Positions 1 to 9,026 are shown, counted from the first letter of the stretch. The stretch: 35,034 nt of DNA from Rhodospirillales bacterium (GCA_025352565.1 JANXTF010000049.1:1-35034), one strand, 5' to 3'. The notes: generated from the letters alone by a model not told the origin. Made by a program: numbers and translations.

Positions 1-46
1 GGGCCACGCACAGAACGAGCGCGAGCCAAGTCCACTGCCGCGTCAT
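1..46 (-). CDS. LivM-type branched-chain amino acid ABC permease, N-terminal fragment cut by the window edge
   Basis: Only about 15 codons are visible ([15 protein letters not shown]). The ATG overlaps the TGA stop of the upstream permease in an ATGA (46-43), the usual translational coupling in liv operons. The visible residues are a basic start followed by a hydrophobic stretch, fitting the first membrane segment of a second permease subunit. The assignment as LivM rests on position after a LivH-type gene and is inference. Confidence 0.5.
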   Translation of the reverse strand, partial: MTRQWTWLALVLCVA

Positions 47-1080
47 TCCTCGTCCTCCACCGACACATGGCGCAGCGAGCGCCACAGCAGCACCGGGATG
101 ATGACGGTGAACACGATCACCTCCTTGAACGCGCTGGCCCAGAACGAGGAGAAGCTTTCCAGCACCCCCACGGCCACCGCCGCCAGCGCCGCCGCCGGGT
201 AGCTGGCCAGCCCGCCGATGATGGCGGCGACGAAGCCCTTGAGGCCAATCAGGAAGCCGCTGTCGTAGTACACCGTGGTCAGCGGCGCGATCAGAATGCC
301 GGAAAGCGCGCCGATCAGACCGGCCAGGGTGAATGCGATCAGGCCGCTTTGCGCGGTTGGGATGCCGACCAGCCGGGCGCCCAGCCGGTTCACCGCCGTC
401 GCCCGCAGCGCCTTGCCCGACAGCGTCCCCTCGAACCACGCGTACAGCGCCGCCATCAGGCCGAGCGTGAGGCCGACGATCCAGGCCGCCTGGCCCGGCA
501 CGGTGAGGGCGCCTATCGCGAAGCTGGCATCGGAGAAGCCGGTGGCGCGGGAACCCTCCGGGCCGAAGAACACGAGGCCCAGCCCGCCCAGCACCAGATG
601 CACGCCGACCGATGCGATCAGCAGCACCAGGACGGACGCCTGGGCGAGCGGCGCGAAGGCGATCTGGTAGGTCAGCGGCGCCATGGGCGACACGATCGCG
701 ATGGCCAGCAATGCCTCGACCAGCACGCCCGGCCTGCGCGGCGCCAGCAGCATGGCGGCGCCGATTACCGCCGCCGGCAACAGCAGCGTCCGCGCCGCGA
801 GCCACGCCGCGTCGCGCGCGGCGAAGATGGCGCGCATCGCCCACAGCCCCGCGAGGAACGCGCCCACGCCAAGCGCGCCCAGCAGCCACACGCTGCCGGG
901 CAACTGGCCGGTGTCCAGCGCCGCGTAGGTGAGTGCCCCATAGGCGACGAACTCACCCTGCGGGATGAGAATGATCCGGGTGACCGCGAACACCAGCACG
1001 AGGCTGAGCGCCAGCAGCGCATAGATCGCGCCGTTGACGACGCCGTCCTGCACCAGGATCAGGAAGATCGTGGAATCCAC
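43..1080 (-). CDS. Branched-chain amino acid ABC transporter permease, LivH type
   Basis: Inner-membrane permease of a HAAT-family ABC importer, 345 aa. It opens with the characteristic LivH start ([22 protein letters not shown]) and is made of repeated hydrophobic helices. The cytoplasmic EAA-like loop that contacts the ATPase is visible near residues 225-260 ([18 protein letters not shown]), followed by the conserved [11 protein letters not shown] segment. It is longer than the usual roughly 290 aa because of an extra hydrophobic region around residues 65-130. It lies 22 bases after the binding-protein gene and overlaps the next permease by 4 bases, so these form one operon. The substrate could be a branched-chain amino acid or another small carboxylate or amide; sequence alone does not settle it. 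Confidence 0.88.
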   Translation of the reverse strand: MDSTIFLILVQDGVVNGAIYALLALSLVLVFAVTRIILIPQGEFVAYGALTYAALDTGQLPGSVWLLGALGVGAFLAGLWAMRAIFAARDAAWLAARTLLLPAAVIGAAMLLAPRRPGVLVEALLAIAIVSPMAPLTYQIAFAPLAQASVLVLLIASVGVHLVLGGLGLVFFGPEGSRATGFSDASFAIGALTVPGQAAWIVGLTLGLMAALYAWFEGTLSGKALRATAVNRLGARLVGIPTAQSGLIAFTLAGLIGALSGILIAPLTTVYYDSGFLIGLKGFVAAIIGGLASYPAAALAAVAVGVLESFSSFWASAFKEVIVFTVIIPVLLWRSLRHVSVEDEE

Positions 1081-1102
1081 TACGCCAGGCCGCGGCCTTG
1101 CG

Positions 1103-2254
1103 TCAGGGCAGCGGCTTCCACTTGCCGTCGGCGATGGTCACCATCACGCGGGCGCGGTCGTCGAAGCCATTGTGGTCGTTCGGCGTCATGGTGGCGATGC
1201 CGTGGGTCAGCACCAGGTTCTTCTGGCTTTCCAGCGAGTCGCGCAGGCCCGCGCGGAACTCGGGCGTGCCGGGCTTGCCCTTCTTCAGCGCGTCGGGGAT
1301 CGCCGCCGCCAGCAACGTCCCCGCGTCGAAGGCATGGGCGCCGAAGGTGGCAACCGAGCCCGCGCCGTTCGCCGCTTCGTAGCGCTTCACGTAGTCCAGC
1401 GCGCGCGCCTTGATCGGGTTGCTGTCGGCAAGCTCGCTCGCCACCAGCACGGGGCCGGCGGGCAGTATGGTGCCCTCCACGTCCTTGCCGCCCACGCGGA
1501 GGAAGTCGTTGTTCGCCACGCCGTGCGTCTGGTAGTACTTCCCGGTGTAGCCGCGCTCGTGCAGCGTTTTCTGGGGCAGCGCGGCGGGCGTGCCGGCACC
1601 CGCGATCAGCACCGCGTCGGGCTTGGCGGCCATCACCTTCAGCACCTGGCCGGTCACGCTCGTGTCCGAACGCGCGAACCGCTCGGCATCGACGATCGCG
1701 ATGCCCTTCGCCGTCGCGGCCTTGGTAAACTCGTTCAGCCAGCCATCGCCATAGGCGTCGTTGAAGCCGATGAAGCCGACGGTCTTCACCCCGTTCGCCG
1801 CCATGTGGCTGGCGATGGCGGTCGCCATCAGGCTGTCGTTCTGCGGCACCTTGAATACCCATTTGCGCTGCTCATCCATCGGCGCGATGAGGGCGGCCGA
1901 CGCCGCCAGCGAGATCAGCGGCACATGCGCCTCGGCCGCCACCGGGAGCATTGCCAACGAGGCCGGTGTGGTGGAGCTGCCGATGATGGCGTCGGCATGG
2001 TCCTCCGCGATCAGTTTGCGCGTGTTCGCCACCGCCTTTGTGGTGTCCGAGGCGTCGTCGAGCACCGTGTATTCGATGGTCTGCCCGGCGATTTCGCGGG
2101 GGAGCAGCGCCATGGAGTTGCGCTGCGGGATGCCGAGCGAGGCGGCGGGGCCGGTCTGGGAGATGGTGACGCCGACATGGATGGTGTCGGCCCATGCCGG
2201 GGCCGCGAACGCCAGAATGGTGGACATGAGCAGGCCCGCGCGCAGCTTGGACAT
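1103..2254 (-). CDS. Periplasmic substrate-binding protein of a branched-chain amino acid type ABC transporter
   Basis: 383 aa Leu/Ile/Val-binding-protein family receptor (Peripla_BP_6). The first 22 residues are a Sec signal peptide ([22 protein letters not shown], cleavage before D). The mature start [19 protein letters not shown] is the family signature of lobe 1, and [14 protein letters not shown] is the ligand-site loop. It delivers ligand to the LivH/LivM permeases encoded immediately downstream on the same strand. It is divergent from the thiamine-diphosphate enzyme across a 121-base gap. No ATPase subunit (LivG/LivF) is in the window; it may lie beyond the left edge. Substrate unknown. 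Confidence 0.88.
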   Translation of the reverse strand: MSKLRAGLLMSTILAFAAPAWADTIHVGVTISQTGPAASLGIPQRNSMALLPREIAGQTIEYTVLDDASDTTKAVANTRKLIAEDHADAIIGSSTTPASLAMLPVAAEAHVPLISLAASAALIAPMDEQRKWVFKVPQNDSLMATAIASHMAANGVKTVGFIGFNDAYGDGWLNEFTKAATAKGIAIVDAERFARSDTSVTGQVLKVMAAKPDAVLIAGAGTPAALPQKTLHERGYTGKYYQTHGVANNDFLRVGGKDVEGTILPAGPVLVASELADSNPIKARALDYVKRYEAANGAGSVATFGAHAFDAGTLLAAAIPDALKKGKPGTPEFRAGLRDSLESQKNLVLTHGIATMTPNDHNGFDDRARVMVTIADGKWKPLP

Positions 2255-2375
2255 GATGTTTCCCTTGCTTGAGGCCGCGATGTTGCCCGCAGCTTTGCAG
2301 CTATCCCGCGATGGTGTGTTGGGGCAGAAACGCTGTCAATGAAGCCTTGCCCGTCCCTTCACAGGATGCCCTCGC

Positions 2376-4025
2376 ATGCAACGGATGACCACCGCGGAAG
2401 CGACCGTCGAGAGCCTGCTGCGCCATGGCATCGACCGCATCTACGCCCTGCCCGGCGTTCACAACGACCATCTGTTCGACGCCATCCACCGCTCCGATGG
2501 AAGAATGCGGGTGGTCCACACCCGCCATGAGCAGACCGCCGCCTACATGGCGCTGGGGGCCGCGATGGCGACCGGCCGGCCGCAGGTTTTCTCCGTCGTG
2601 CCCGGACCGGGGATGCTGAACGCCAGCGCCGCCCTGCTGAACGCGTACAGTGCCGGGATGCCGGTGCTGGCGCTGATCGGTCAGATCCCGTCCAGCACGA
2701 TCGACCGCGCCTACGGCCAGCTCCACGAAATTCCGGACCAGCTCGGCCTGCTCCGCCACCTCACCAAGTTCGCCGCCCGCATCGGCGGCGCCGCCGAGGC
2801 GTCCGGCATCGTGGCCGACGCGATCCATCGCGCGCTGAGCGGCCGCACCCGTCCGGTGGCTCTGGAATGCGCCATCGACATCTGGGGCCGCCCTGGCGCG
2901 GCACACATCGCCGACCCGATCGCCCCCTGGTCGCCGCCGGTCGACGATGACGCGATCGAGCAGGCGGCGCGCATCCTGGGTGCAGCGAAACGCCCGATCA
3001 TCGTGGCTGGCGGGGGCGCGCTGGACGCCGCCCCCGAATTGCTGGCGTTGGCCGAGATGCTGGAGGCCCCGGTGGTCACCTACCGGCGCGGCCGGGGCGC
3101 GATCCCCACCACGCACCGCCTCGCGGCCTCGCTTCCCGTCGGGCACCGGCTGTGGAAGCACGCGGACGCCGTGCTCGGCGTCGGCACCCGTCTGCACCAG
3201 CAGCAATCCGCCTGGGGCACCGACCCCGACCTCAAGATCGTGCGGATCGACGCGGACCCCGAGGAGGCGTTTCGCTTCCGCCGCCCCGATTGCGCGGCGA
3301 TCGGGGACGCCGCCGCCAATCTGCGCGCGTTGCTCGCCCGCCTGCCGCGCCACAACCAGGCCCGTGCGCCACGCGAGGACGTGGCCGAGGCCCAAGGCTG
3401 GTTCGCCGAACGCCTCGAACGGCAGGAACCGCAAATGGGTTTTCTGCGCGCCATCCGGGCCGCGTTGCCGGCGGACGGCATCGTCGTCGAGGACGTGACC
3501 CAGGTAAGCTTCGTCGGCCGTCTCGCATTCCCGGTGCAAGCGCCCCGCCGCTATCTCTCGTCCGGCTATCAGGACAATCTGGGCTGGGCGTTCGGCGCGG
3601 CCCTCGGCGTCCAGGCGGCGCTGCCGGAGCGGGCCGTGGTGTCGATTTCGGGCGATGGCGGGTTCATGTATCAGGCGCAGGAGCTGGCGACCGCCATGCG
3701 CCACGACCTGCCGCTGGTGGCCATCGTGTTCGACGACGCAGCCTTCGGCAACGTGCGCCGCATTCAGGCCGAACGATTCGGCAACCGCCTGATCGCCAGC
3801 GACCTCGTCAATCCCGACTTCGTCAGGTTCGCCGACAGCTTCGGCGTGCAATCCCACGTCGCGCGGAATGCCGAGCAGCTGGAGCGGCGCCTTGGCGACG
3901 CCCTGGCCGCACGGCGGCCGGCGCTGATCCATGTGCCGGTCGGCGAGATGCCGAGCCCGTGGGACATGCTGACGCTCAAGCGTGTACGGGGGCATGAGGA
4001 TGCCTGGCGGCCGAACCTGCCGTGA
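2376..4025 (+). CDS. Thiamine diphosphate-dependent enzyme, acetolactate synthase / 2-oxoacid decarboxylase family
   Basis: 549 aa with the three-domain order TPP-N, central, TPP-C. The catalytic glutamate is in HTRHEQTAAYMALG (about residues 49-62), PGPGMLNASAALL is the PYR-domain loop, and GDGGFMYQAQELATA near residue 428 is the ThDP/Mg-binding GDG motif. Where most ThDP enzymes have NN or ND about 27 residues later, this protein has FDDAAFGNVRR, so the first Asn of the pair is Asp. No regulatory subunit is adjacent, which argues against biosynthetic acetolactate synthase; a benzoylformate or other 2-oxoacid decarboxylase/lyase is as likely. An in-frame ATG at 2385 is an alternative start. 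Divergent from the liv-type transporter; a functional link is possible but unproven. Confidence 0.8.
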   Translation: MQRMTTAEATVESLLRHGIDRIYALPGVHNDHLFDAIHRSDGRMRVVHTRHEQTAAYMALGAAMATGRPQVFSVVPGPGMLNASAALLNAYSAGMPVLALIGQIPSSTIDRAYGQLHEIPDQLGLLRHLTKFAARIGGAAEASGIVADAIHRALSGRTRPVALECAIDIWGRPGAAHIADPIAPWSPPVDDDAIEQAARILGAAKRPIIVAGGGALDAAPELLALAEMLEAPVVTYRRGRGAIPTTHRLAASLPVGHRLWKHADAVLGVGTRLHQQQSAWGTDPDLKIVRIDADPEEAFRFRRPDCAAIGDAAANLRALLARLPRHNQARAPREDVAEAQGWFAERLERQEPQMGFLRAIRAALPADGIVVEDVTQVSFVGRLAFPVQAPRRYLSSGYQDNLGWAFGAALGVQAALPERAVVSISGDGGFMYQAQELATAMRHDLPLVAIVFDDAAFGNVRRIQAERFGNRLIASDLVNPDFVRFADSFGVQSHVARNAEQLERRLGDALAARRPALIHVPVGEMPSPWDMLTLKRVRGHEDAWRPNLP

Positions 4026-4053
4026 TGCCGCCCGGCCATGCGGCCCGTTCGCG

Positions 4054-4938
4054 TCATGGCACCACCACCCGGATCGGCCCCTCCGCGTCGGTCACCGTCA
4101 GCGGCGCCCGTCCCGCCGGATCGCCATCGGCCTGGGTGGGCACGTCGACGGACTCGATCTCGACATGGCGCGCGCGCACCAGCCGCAGGCCGGGCATCCG
4201 CGCGATCAGGTCCAGCGGCAGCGCCGCGCCATACATCATCGCGGCCCATGGCCCGCCGGCGGTGAACAAGGCCACGGTGAAACCGGGGGCCGTGGGCGTG
4301 GCGTCTGGCGCCAGCGTGTAGCAGCCGGCGTAGAAGCGCCCCTTGGCCACCACCACGCTGCCCGCCTCGACGCACGAGCCGTCGATGCGCAGCTTGATCG
4401 GCGCGAATTTGTAGCGCGTCAGCTCGCGCAGGCTTTGCGCCACATAGGCGCCGCGTCCCACCGCGCGCTTGAGGCCGAGCGAGAGCCGATGCACCACCTG
4501 CGCGTCGAACCCCGCACCCACCATCTGCACGAACACCCGCCGCCTTCCTTCTGACCGCGCGACGCCAGTCGATTGCGCGACGCCGGGCCATAATGGCTGG
4601 GTGCGGCCGAAGGCGAGCGTGGCGGCGACCGCGGCGGGCGCGAAGGGCAGCCCGAGTTCGTGCGCCAGAACGTTGGCGGTGCCGAGCGGGATGATGCCGA
4701 GTCTGGAATCCGAGCCGATCAGGCCGTTGGCCACATCGGCGATCGTGCCGTCGCCACCCGCTGCCACGATCAGCTGAACGCCCCGGCTGGCGGCGTCTCG
4801 CGCAAGGTCGGTCGCATGGCCCGCGTGGTGCGTTTCCACCAGCTCCAGCTTCGCTCCGCTGGACGACATCACGTCGAGCACGCGCCACAGCAATTGCGCG
4901 CGCCTGCGTCCGGCCGCCGGGTTGTAGATGATGAGCAT
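4054..4938 (-). CDS. Diacylglycerol/sphingosine kinase-family lipid kinase
   Basis: 294 aa. Start chosen at MLIIYNPAAGRRRAQ because the family begins exactly here (NP..G nucleotide motif) and an upstream extension would run through the divergent promoter region. Catalytic signature AAGGDGTIADVANGL (GGDGT at residues 61-65), then IIPLGTANVLAHELGLP (residues 83-98), the DAGK_cat pattern, and a beta-sandwich C-terminal domain. The family phosphorylates diacylglycerol or related lipids with ATP at the membrane. It is divergent from a PlcP-like phosphoesterase that would release diacylglycerol, so it could return diacylglycerol to phosphatidic acid. A Pho-box-like sequence on this strand ends 66 bases upstream of the start. 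Exact lipid substrate not determinable. Confidence 0.85.
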   Translation of the reverse strand: MLIIYNPAAGRRRAQLLWRVLDVMSSSGAKLELVETHHAGHATDLARDAASRGVQLIVAAGGDGTIADVANGLIGSDSRLGIIPLGTANVLAHELGLPFAPAAVAATLAFGRTQPLWPGVAQSTGVARSEGRRRVFVQMVGAGFDAQVVHRLSLGLKRAVGRGAYVAQSLRELTRYKFAPIKLRIDGSCVEAGSVVVAKGRFYAGCYTLAPDATPTAPGFTVALFTAGGPWAAMMYGAALPLDLIARMPGLRLVRARHVEIESVDVPTQADGDPAGRAPLTVTDAEGPIRVVVP

Positions 4939-5004
4939 ACGGTGCCGTCGGGTGCTAGATCGGTGAAGAGAATTAGGCCGAACCAACGAGCATGGACGTT
5001 TTGC

Positions 5005-5022
5005 ATGACGGTTCGATGGCAG
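5005..5022 (-). promoter_or_regulatory. Candidate PhoB box facing the lipid-kinase gene
   Basis: Read on the minus strand the bases are CTGCCAT-CGAA-CCGTCAT. This matches the Pho-box arrangement (CTGTCAT, 4-base spacer, CTGTCAT) with one mismatch in each heptamer and exact 11-base periodicity. It sits 66 bases before the ATG of the lipid kinase. The match is seen by eye; PhoB control is inferred. Confidence 0.45.
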
Positions 5023-5069
5023 ATTGGCTTCCGATCGGTGATGTTGGCAACAGGGAAATTTGGGCTGGC

Positions 5070-5087
5070 CGGTCATGCAAACTTCAC
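5070..5087 (+). promoter_or_regulatory. Candidate PhoB box facing the plcP-glycosyltransferase genes
   Basis: Plus-strand bases CGGTCAT-GCAA-ACTTCAC. The first heptamer differs from CTGTCAT at one position. The second keeps only the TCA core but at the exact 11-base period. It ends 36 bases before the PlcP ATG, a distance that suits a box in the -35 region. Together with 5005-5022 it forms a 10-base inverted repeat, TTTGCATGAC (5000-5009) and GTCATGCAAA (5072-5081), giving the gap a divergent symmetry. Confidence 0.38.
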
Positions 5088-5123
5088 GTGCGCGACGCGG
5101 GCGCCGGCGTATCAGATGCGGCC

Positions 5124-5951
5124 ATGAACGCTGCAATCGCCCCGGCACGGCTGACCGCGACGGACCATTACCGGGCGGTTTTCATCTCCGATGTGCATTT
5201 GGGCACGCGTGGCGCCCGCGCGGACTTCCTGGCGGACTTCCTTCGCCGCACGCGCTGCGACCAGCTTTACCTGGTCGGCGACATCATAGATGGCTGGCGC
5301 CTGCGCAAGTCCTGGTACTGGGATGCCGACCACGACGAGGTGCTGCGCCAGATATTGAGCAAGGCTCGCGCGGGCACCGAAGTGACGTACATTCCCGGCA
5401 ACCACGACGAGATGTTCCGCGCGTGGCTGCCGATGGGCCTGGAGATCGCGGATGTGAAATTGCGCCGCGAGGCCGTGCATGTCACCGCTGACGGACGCCG
5501 GCTGCTGGTGATCCATGGCGACGAGTTCGACAGCGTGGTGCGTTACGCCAGGTTTCTCGCCCTGCTGGGCGACAGTGCCTACACGGGCGCGCTGGTCGCC
5601 AACCGATGGTTCAACGCCGTTCGCCGCAAGCTCGGTTATCCCTACTGGTCGCTGTCGGCGTGGCTGAAGCGCCAGGTGAAGGAAGCGGTCAAGGCGATCG
5701 ACCGTTTCGAGGTTGCATTGGCGAACGAAGCGCGCCAGCGGGGTTTCGACGGCGTGGTCTGCGGACATATTCACCAGGCCGAAATGCGCGCGGTGAACGG
5801 GGTGGAATACTACAACGATGGCGATTGGGTGGAGAGCTGCACGGCGCTGGTCGAGCATGATGACGGACGGCTTGAGCTTGTCGATTGGGCGGCGATCAAC
5901 CGCCTTTCGTTCATGGCGACGCGCCTCCGCGAGATCCCGCAACCTGCCTGA
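5124..5951 (+). CDS. plcP: PlcP-like metallophosphoesterase (annotated in many genomes as UDP-2,3-diacylglucosamine diphosphatase)
   Basis: 275 aa calcineurin-like phosphoesterase. Metal-site motifs: ISDVHLG (D23, H25), VGDIIDGW (D53), PGNHDE (N93, H94), VIHGDEFD (H131) and CGHIHQAEM near residue 218, followed by YYNDGDWVESCTALVEH. The protein is longer than true LpxH and has the N-terminal and tail sequences I associate with the alphaproteobacterial PlcP group, which removes head groups from phosphatidylcholine and phosphatidylethanolamine to release diacylglycerol under phosphate limitation. Start chosen at MNAAIAPARL; earlier starts run into the promoter region. The next gene, a glycosyltransferase, overlaps its end, as in known plcP-agt pairs. 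The alternative role is lipid A precursor hydrolysis, which I consider less likely here. Confidence 0.75.
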   Translation: MNAAIAPARLTATDHYRAVFISDVHLGTRGARADFLADFLRRTRCDQLYLVGDIIDGWRLRKSWYWDADHDEVLRQILSKARAGTEVTYIPGNHDEMFRAWLPMGLEIADVKLRREAVHVTADGRRLLVIHGDEFDSVVRYARFLALLGDSAYTGALVANRWFNAVRRKLGYPYWSLSAWLKRQVKEAVKAIDRFEVALANEARQRGFDGVVCGHIHQAEMRAVNGVEYYNDGDWVESCTALVEHDDGRLELVDWAAINRLSFMATRLREIPQPA

Positions 5952-6978
5952 GTTCCGGCCCAACCCGCAGCGCATCCTGATCGTCTCCGACGCGTGGCTG
6001 CCGCAGGTGAACGGCGTGGTCCGCACGCTGTCAACCGTCGCGGGAGAGCTTGCCGCGATGGGGCATGTGGTGGAGGTGATCGGGCCGGACAGGTTCCGTA
6101 CCGTGCCGTGTCCGACCTATCCCGACATCCGCCTGTCTTTGCTGCCGCGCCGTAAGCTGGTGCGGATGATCGAGGCGTTCGAGCCGGACGCGCTGCACAT
6201 CTCGACCGAAGGCCCGCTCGGCATCGCCGCCCGGGCCTGGGCGCAACGACGCGGCCGGCCGTTCACGACGGCCTTCCACACGAGGTTCCCGGAATACGTG
6301 CAGGCGCGGATCGGTTTGCCGACGGGTCCGCTGTACGCGTGGCTGCGGCGGTTTCACGGCGCGGGCGTCGGCATGATGGTGGCGACGGCAAGCCTGCGCG
6401 ACGACCTCGTGGCGCGCGGGTTCCGCCATGTGTGCGCGTGGTCGCGGGGCGTCGATCTCGAATTGTTCAAGCCGGACACTCGGGAGGTGTGGCACCTGCC
6501 GCGCCCGGTGTTCCTGTATGTCGGCCGCGTGGCCGTCGAGAAGAACATCCGCGCGTTCCTCGATCTCGATCTGCCCGGCTCCAAGGTTGTCGTCGGCGGC
6601 GGTCCGCAGCTCAAGTCGTTGAAGCGGAATTACCCGTCGGTGCGTTTCACCGGGCCGCGTCATGGCGAATCCCTGGCGCGGGCGTATGCCGGGTCCGACG
6701 TGTTCGTGTTCCCGAGCCTGACCGACACATTCGGCTTGGTCATCCTCGAAGCCCTGGCCTGCGGCACCCCGGTCGCGGCCTTTCCGGTGACCGGCCCGCG
6801 CGACGTGCTGGGTGAGGCGGATGGCGTGGTGGGGGCGCTGGACGACGATTTGCGGGTGGCGGCGCTGCGAGCTCTCAATGCGGACCGGGCGGCGTGCCGG
6901 GCGCATGCCGAGCGGTTCAGCTGGCGGGCTTGCGCGGAGGTGTTCCTGACGAATTTGGCGCCGTTCCGGGGGGAATAG
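5857..6978 (+). CDS. GT4 glycosyltransferase, Agt-like diacylglycerol glycosyltransferase candidate
   Basis: GT-B fold family 4 glycosyltransferase, about 373 aa. N-terminal Rossmann half starts at RILIVSDAWLPQVNGVVRTL; YVGRVAVEKN opens the nucleotide-sugar half; the E-x7-E region is FPSLTDTFGLVILEALACGTPVAAFP. Relatives include mannosyltransferases and the Agt enzymes that build glycolipids on diacylglycerol in phosphate-starved alphaproteobacteria. The conserved part begins near 5968, and no ATG/GTG/TTG lies just before it. The first usable in-frame starts (ATG 5857 and 5860) lie inside plcP, overlapping it by about 95 bases. Start is therefore uncertain; strong overlap suggests co-translation with plcP. 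Acceptor and sugar are inferred from context only. Confidence 0.78.
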   Translation: MMTDGLSLSIGRRSTAFRSWRRASARSRNLPEFRPNPQRILIVSDAWLPQVNGVVRTLSTVAGELAAMGHVVEVIGPDRFRTVPCPTYPDIRLSLLPRRKLVRMIEAFEPDALHISTEGPLGIAARAWAQRRGRPFTTAFHTRFPEYVQARIGLPTGPLYAWLRRFHGAGVGMMVATASLRDDLVARGFRHVCAWSRGVDLELFKPDTREVWHLPRPVFLYVGRVAVEKNIRAFLDLDLPGSKVVVGGGPQLKSLKRNYPSVRFTGPRHGESLARAYAGSDVFVFPSLTDTFGLVILEALACGTPVAAFPVTGPRDVLGEADGVVGALDDDLRVAALRALNADRAACRAHAERFSWRACAEVFLTNLAPFRGE

Positions 6979-6993
6979 CGGGACCGTTCGGGC

Positions 6994-8967
6994 TCAAAGA
7001 CTCAGCGTCCCGATCGCGTCAATCGTCGCCGCGTGTGCGGCGGCGACGGATTGGACAGCCCTTTCAAGGTCCGCCGCAAGCGCCGCGATGCGGGTTTCGT
7101 CGGTGTCGAGCAGGCGCGTCAGGCGGCCGCGCAGCGCATCGTTGGCCGCGACGGCACCGAGGTTTTCGCGCAGGCGCGCCTCGTCCTTTTCTATCGCCGC
7201 GATCTGGGCGCGCAGACCGTCGCGCTCGGCTTCCCGCCTGGCCTCGGTGGCGCGCAGTCCCGCGACGCGCTCCAGGGCGGCACGGGCCTGCGGCGTCAGG
7301 CCCTGCAGGCCGAGGATGCGGGCGATGGCGCCGGGATCGCTGACCAGCGCGATCTGCTGGCGTGTGACGCGGTCGAGATTCACCGCGAGCGTCTTCACCT
7401 CGCCCGGCGCCAGATCGACCGCGATGCGCCATGCGGTCGCGGTTTCCTCCTCTGGCCTCGCGCCGTCCTCGGCGGTCAGGGTGACGCCGGTGGATTTCGG
7501 AACCTCGACCAGCACGCGGCGGGCCTCCTTCGCCGGCGCGGCGAGGGTGACGCGCAGGCTGGTGCGGTTGCGCTGGTCCAGCCGCATCACGCCGTTTGCC
7601 GCCGAAAGCGTGGCGATGGCCACGCTTTCGGCGCGGCGCCATTCGGCGGTGGTGCGCAAATCCTCGGCGAAGGACAGCAGGCGCCGCTCGCCATTGGGCA
7701 GGCCCGCGAGGCGGGCGTCGCCGGCATAGGGGGCGGTGGCGGAAGCGGTGTCATACAGCGTGAGCACGCCGGCGGGCAGGCTGACGCCGGTGTCGTTGGT
7801 GAGACGGAGGGCGGCAAGCGGATGGGGACGGTCGCCCGTCAGCAGGCCGATGCGCGCGGCCGGCACCTCCCGGTCGAGCAGGGGCACGGAGGCTGTGTGG
7901 CCGGCGGCGAGCGTGATGGGGGCGGCGACGGGATATTCGGTCTGTTCGCCCCCCTCGCTTGCCTGCACGGACTCCGATGGCGGTGCCATCGCGGACGCCG
8001 ATGGGAGTGAGGGCGGGGCCGGTGCCGCGGCACGCATCGCCGCCTTGGGTGCGGCCGGCGCGATGTCGGCGCGGGCGCCGGTGTCCGCATCGGGCAACAG
8101 GCGGCCGAGCGTTTGCACCGGCACCTCCGGACGATCGACGAAATAGCTGCGGTAGATGGCTTGGCGGAAGGTGACGGGATTGCCGTATTGCAGGGTGAGC
8201 GCCACGCCGTTCCAGTCGGCGCCCGTGGTGTTTTCCAGCACCGCCCAGGCCTGCACGCGCGCCTTGCCCCCCCCCGGCGGCGGCAGCACGAGACGGTAGG
8301 TGGCCTTCCACAGCGGCGCCGCCGCCACGTAGCCCACCCGGATGGTGCGATGGCCCTGGCCGGTGGCGCGGAGGGTCAGGTGGCGGCTGTCCTGGCTGGC
8401 CTCGTGACGGAGTGCCGCGATGGCGCGGGCGACGCGGGCCCGCAATTCGGGGTCGGCGACCTGGACCGTCTCGGAATCCTCCAGGATGAACTGGGCGAGC
8501 CCGGCATCGGTCAGCAGCGTCACGCGGGTGCGGTCGGTCGCGCCGGTTCGGCCAGCCGGCTCATGCACCGCCTCGGCGCGCATCAGATTGCCCTCCATCG
8601 GGCGGGGGCCGGCCACGCGGAGGCGGATGCCTTGCAGGCTGTTGAGGAAATCGAGCGGGGCCGCGAGCGCGTCCGGGCCGAACGGCACGTCGCCAAACGC
8701 CACCCGGCTCGCGTCGCGGCCGGGGAGTTCGATGCCGCCGACGGCGCCCGCGCTATCGAAGACAATCAACGATTTCAGAACGTCATCGACCTGATCTAAC
8801 GGAATGTCCAGGCCGAGCGTCGTATTGCCATCGACATCGGCGGCATACTCGAAGTATCCCACGCCGGCGGTGGAGAGCATGACGCGCTTGAGCGTCAGGT
8901 CGCTCGCCGCGGCCGGCGCGGCCGCGAGGCAGGCGAGCGGCAGGATGAAGCGGATGTGCTGGCGCAT
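6994..8967 (-). CDS. Secreted DUF4139 domain protein
   Basis: 657 aa with an N-terminal signal peptide (MRQHIRFILPLACLAAAPAAAS). Start chosen at this methionine since the upstream extension is arginine- and histidine-rich and would bury the signal sequence. The central and C-terminal parts have the DUF4139 look: an aromatic beta-rich segment (WKATYRLVLPPP, WAVLENTTGADWNGVALTLQYGNP) and a late region with VLVEVPKSTGVTL and IAVDLAPGEVKTLAVNLDR. This is followed by a charged helical, probably coiled-coil, stretch (residues about 570-640, rich in RxEA and LREN patterns). A low-complexity Pro/Ala/Ser linker lies near residue 310. The family occurs in cell-envelope proteins, including MuiA-like proteins, and its function is not known. 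Divergent from the next gene. Confidence 0.75.
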   Translation of the reverse strand: MRQHIRFILPLACLAAAPAAASDLTLKRVMLSTAGVGYFEYAADVDGNTTLGLDIPLDQVDDVLKSLIVFDSAGAVGGIELPGRDASRVAFGDVPFGPDALAAPLDFLNSLQGIRLRVAGPRPMEGNLMRAEAVHEPAGRTGATDRTRVTLLTDAGLAQFILEDSETVQVADPELRARVARAIAALRHEASQDSRHLTLRATGQGHRTIRVGYVAAAPLWKATYRLVLPPPGGGKARVQAWAVLENTTGADWNGVALTLQYGNPVTFRQAIYRSYFVDRPEVPVQTLGRLLPDADTGARADIAPAAPKAAMRAAAPAPPSLPSASAMAPPSESVQASEGGEQTEYPVAAPITLAAGHTASVPLLDREVPAARIGLLTGDRPHPLAALRLTNDTGVSLPAGVLTLYDTASATAPYAGDARLAGLPNGERRLLSFAEDLRTTAEWRRAESVAIATLSAANGVMRLDQRNRTSLRVTLAAPAKEARRVLVEVPKSTGVTLTAEDGARPEEETATAWRIAVDLAPGEVKTLAVNLDRVTRQQIALVSDPGAIARILGLQGLTPQARAALERVAGLRATEARREAERDGLRAQIAAIEKDEARLRENLGAVAANDALRGRLTRLLDTDETRIAALAADLERAVQSVAAAHAATIDAIGTLSL

Positions 8968-9026
8968 GCGGGCTCTCCGGGGACGATGATGATGCAATGA
9001 GCGTTGGACGATCAAGGGAGCAAGCG

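Noticed and set aside
2301-3995. A 564-codon open frame on the minus strand opposite the thiamine-diphosphate enzyme
   Set aside because: It reads as Arg/His/Gly/Asp-rich sequence with no motifs, the product of high GC on the antisense strand; the plus-strand protein has clear family motifs throughout.
4939-5148. N-terminal extension of the lipid kinase to 5148
   Set aside because: The added 70 residues are Arg/His-rich, lie before the universal family start NPAAG and would cover the divergent promoter region.
5124-5951. LpxH, lipid A biosynthesis
   Set aside because: Length, N-terminus and the glycosyltransferase neighbour fit PlcP better; kept only as an alternative in the entry.
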